21,695 nt of DNA from JBDRLD01 sp043813445 (GTDB taxonomy: Bacteria; Patescibacteriota; Patescibacteriia; JACPHY01). The notes below the pieces were generated by a model, which did no database searches, was not told where the DNA came from, and worked only from the letters and a program-made list of their open reading frames with translations. The stretch spans positions 1 to 21,695 of the forward strand of contig JBDRLD010000073.1 in NCBI GenBank assembly GCA_043813445.1, written 5' to 3'. A program made the position numbers and the translations under genes. Shown here piece after piece: positions 20,653-21,695 of this stretch; within the stretch, counting starts at the first letter, position 1; every line of letters starts with the position of its first letter.

Positions 20653-20681
20653 TGGACGAACCGTACAAATGTTGCTAGTGT
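20653..20681 (+). promoter_or_regulatory. Possible promoter of tRNA-Leu
   Basis: TGGACG and TAGTGT are 17 bp apart, and TGC directly before the -10 box gives an extended -10 form. The start would be near 20688, about 2 nt before the mature tRNA. The match to consensus is weak. Confidence 0.4.
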
Positions 20682-20689
20682 GCAAATGA

Positions 20690-20773
20690 GCCGGGATGGC
20701 GGAATTGGCAGACGCGCAGGACTCAAAATCCTGTGGCCGCAAGGTCGTGAGGGTTCGATCCCCTCTCCCGGCA
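20690..20773 (+). tRNA. tRNA-Leu (anticodon CAA)
   Basis: The acceptor arms GCCGGGA/TCCCGGC pair fully. The anticodon stem CAGGA/TCCTG encloses loop CTCAAAA, giving anticodon CAA for UUG codons. A long variable arm (GTGGCCGCAAGGTCGT region) marks a class II tRNA. The T-arm is GAGGG-TTCGATC-CCCTC. CCA is not encoded; ATTTG follows. Confidence 0.96.
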
Positions 20774-20932
20774 TTTGAGGATCGAACGGGAAAGGAGTGT
20801 GAGGGAAACGGTAGTTTCTCTCACGAGCTATTGCGTAGGAAGGGTAACAGCGAGCTGAAAGCGGGCGCCATAGGGGAACGCCGTTCCCCTTGGAAGTGTG
20901 AGATTCCCCTCTCCCGGCATTTGAGGATCGAA
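20760..20932. repeat. 27-bp direct repeat of the tRNA-Leu 3' end bracketing 119 bp
   Basis: CCCCTCTCCCGGCATTTGAG plus GATCGAA occurs at 20760-20786 and again, without mismatch, at 20906-20932. The first copy contains the last 14 nt of tRNA-Leu. Upstream of the second copy GTGAGATT replaces the T-loop part of the tRNA. The 119 bp between the repeats contain two hairpins: GTGAG-GAAAC/GTTTC-CTCAC (20797-20825) and GGGGAAC/GTTCCCC (20874-20889). There is no gene. Confidence 0.85.
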
Positions 20933-20949
20933 TTGATGCCAAACCAAAC

Positions 20950-20986
20950 AACAATACGCCATCCGTTACGGACGGCGTATTGTTTT
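20950..20986 (+). terminator. Terminator after the tRNA-Leu region
   Basis: AACAATACGCC (20950-20960) pairs with GGCGTATTGTT (20974-20984), and TCCGT/ACGGA pair inside. TTTTCGTT follows on the plus strand. On the minus strand it lies just past the stop of the gene at 20999-21481 and can serve both. Confidence 0.88.
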
Positions 20987-20998
20987 CGTTAAAAACAC

Positions 20999-21481
20999 TC
21001 ACCGTACAAGTCGCCAAATAATTATAAGCAGCACGATCTGCATCACAATGCCGACTTTTAGTGACATACTATCCCACCGCCTAATGACATTGTCATGCAT
21101 ATGCGTGTGCAGCCTGTAGAACCATTCAAGGTGAACCCTGTATTCCTGCTTCACGTAAAGCGCGTACTCCGGGATGGCAACAATCAGATCAGGAAGCAAT
21201 CCACCGAGTAGACCCCAATATGCAAGTACCGGTCGCTCGAATAGATTCAACGCAAACGCCGGGAAAAAAATTGCAACCGCGACAAATGAATCGATGCTCA
21301 AAATCCAAAAGTATCGCCTCGTCTCGCCGGATTGCTTCGTCTGCTCCGCGATTCCACGATCCCCATGTGGAAACATGTCGAGAACGAAATGCGACAGAAA
21401 TCCAAACGCAAACGCCACGAGTCCATTCGGGGCGAACTCACCAAGAAACGCGCCAGTTGCCGCATGAAGCGTGAGGAACAT
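20999..21481 (-). CDS. Small membrane protein with His/Asp motifs, function unknown
   Basis: The 160-residue product has about four hydrophobic segments (19-37, 58-78, 85-108, 142-158). Polar residues that could bind metal lie near the membrane face: His6, S-H-F-V-L-D-M-F-P-H-G-D (30-41), L-L-P-D-L (95-99) and H-T-H-M-H-D (125-130). The pattern recalls YdjM/DUF457-type membrane-bound putative metal hydrolases, but the similarity is by eye and weak. The promoter at 21490-21518 places the transcription start within one or two bases of the ATG, so the mRNA is probably leaderless. It lies between two tRNA genes. Confidence 0.78.
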   Translation of the reverse strand: MFLTLHAATGAFLGEFAPNGLVAFAFGFLSHFVLDMFPHGDRGIAEQTKQSGETRRYFWILSIDSFVAVAIFFPAFALNLFERPVLAYWGLLGGLLPDLIVAIPEYALYVKQEYRVHLEWFYRLHTHMHDNVIRRWDSMSLKVGIVMQIVLLIIIWRLVR

Positions 21482-21489
21482 AGTGGTAT

Positions 21490-21518
21490 ATCATAGCGTA
21501 TTCTCAAAATTGCGCCAA
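21490..21518 (-). promoter_or_regulatory. Promoter of the membrane-protein gene, predicting a leaderless mRNA
   Basis: On the minus strand TTGGCG (21518-21513) and TATGAT (21495-21490) are 17 bp apart. Only 8 nt separate the -10 box from the ATG at 21481. Confidence 0.75.
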
Positions 21519-21546
21519 AAGTACAACCAAACCAACAAAAGCAAAC

Positions 21547-21566
21547 GGACCACCAAGTGGTGATCC
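21547..21566 (-). terminator. Terminator of tRNA-Met
   Basis: On the minus strand GGATCACC and GGTGGTCC form an 8-bp stem (one T-G pair) with loop ACTT. T-rich GTTTGCTTTTGTT follows. It lies 9 nt past the tRNA 3' end. Confidence 0.75.
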
Positions 21567-21575
21567 GATTGCCTA

Positions 21576-21647
21576 TACCAGGGGCGGGGTTCGAACCCGC
21601 GACCAACGGCTTATGAGTCCGCTGCTCTACCACTGAGCTACCCTGGC
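21576..21647 (-). tRNA. tRNA with anticodon CAU (Met, possibly Ile2)
   Basis: The acceptor stem GCCAGGG/CCCTGGT closes with a G-U at the end. The D-arm is GCTC-AGTGGTA-GAGC. The anticodon loop is CTCATAA. The T-arm GCGGG-TTCGAAC-CCCGC is perfect. CCA is not encoded. The anticodon stem GCGGA/GCCGT has an A-G mismatch next to the loop and a G-U at the far end. The G-C triplet pairs of an initiator tRNA are absent, so this is an elongator Met or an Ile tRNA modified with lysidine. Confidence 0.9.
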
Positions 21648-21695
21648 GAAGTGATGGCAAAGATGCCTAGACCATTTATTCCAGAATGGCACACC

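Overview
The window looks like a chromosomal segment from a member of the Patescibacteria (Candidate Phyla Radiation), about 55% GC by eye. This rests on a VirB2-like pilin fused to Ig-like sequence at the left edge, a tryptophan-rich 297-residue protein of a type I know from CPR genomes, compact housekeeping genes, and tRNA genes without an encoded CCA. TGA is used as a normal stop (dprA and the LCP gene end in it), which argues against the CPR groups that read TGA as glycine. A finer placement (for example near Uhrbacteria or Magasanikbacteria) would be a guess.

Layout. Positions 1-1508 hold the 5' part of a pilin/Ig-like surface protein gene (minus). Positions 1509-2219 are gene-free and repeat-rich. 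From 5101 down to 2220 a minus-strand cluster encodes hisS, a HIT protein, rpsU and yqeY, closed by a strong terminator at 2109-2136. A repeat-filled gap separates it from lepB (minus), which is divergent from a plus-strand run: LCP-family gene, der, pth. Next come a 188-bp composite repeat, a small protein with a 17-residue internal repeat (minus), then dprA and topA (plus). After another repeat-rich gap lie the 297-residue protein (minus), a candidate small RNA with its own promoter and terminator, a HAD-family hydrolase (minus) with a long unexplained leader, and a RelA/SpoT homologue (plus). A second 188-bp composite repeat precedes parAB (minus). The right end has tRNA-Leu(CAA), whose 3' end is duplicated 146 bp downstream, a small membrane protein (minus), and tRNA-Met(CAU) (minus).

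Functional themes: translation (hisS, rpsU, yqeY, pth, der, two tRNAs), envelope and secretion (lepB, LCP protein, pilin-like protein), DNA processing and segregation (dprA, topA, parAB), and stress signalling (RSH). The unusual content is mostly between and inside the genes: at least three families of dispersed palindromic repeats, a repeat that appears to have entered the topA reading frame, an acidic octapeptide tail on HisRS, a candidate 78-nt RNA, a tRNA-end duplication, and a split in start signals. Most housekeeping genes lack a Shine-Dalgarno sequence, and some have a -10 box almost touching the ATG. The pilin-like, 297-aa and HAD genes carry clear Shine-Dalgarno sequences.

I found no complete defence system, transposase, rRNA or CRISPR array.
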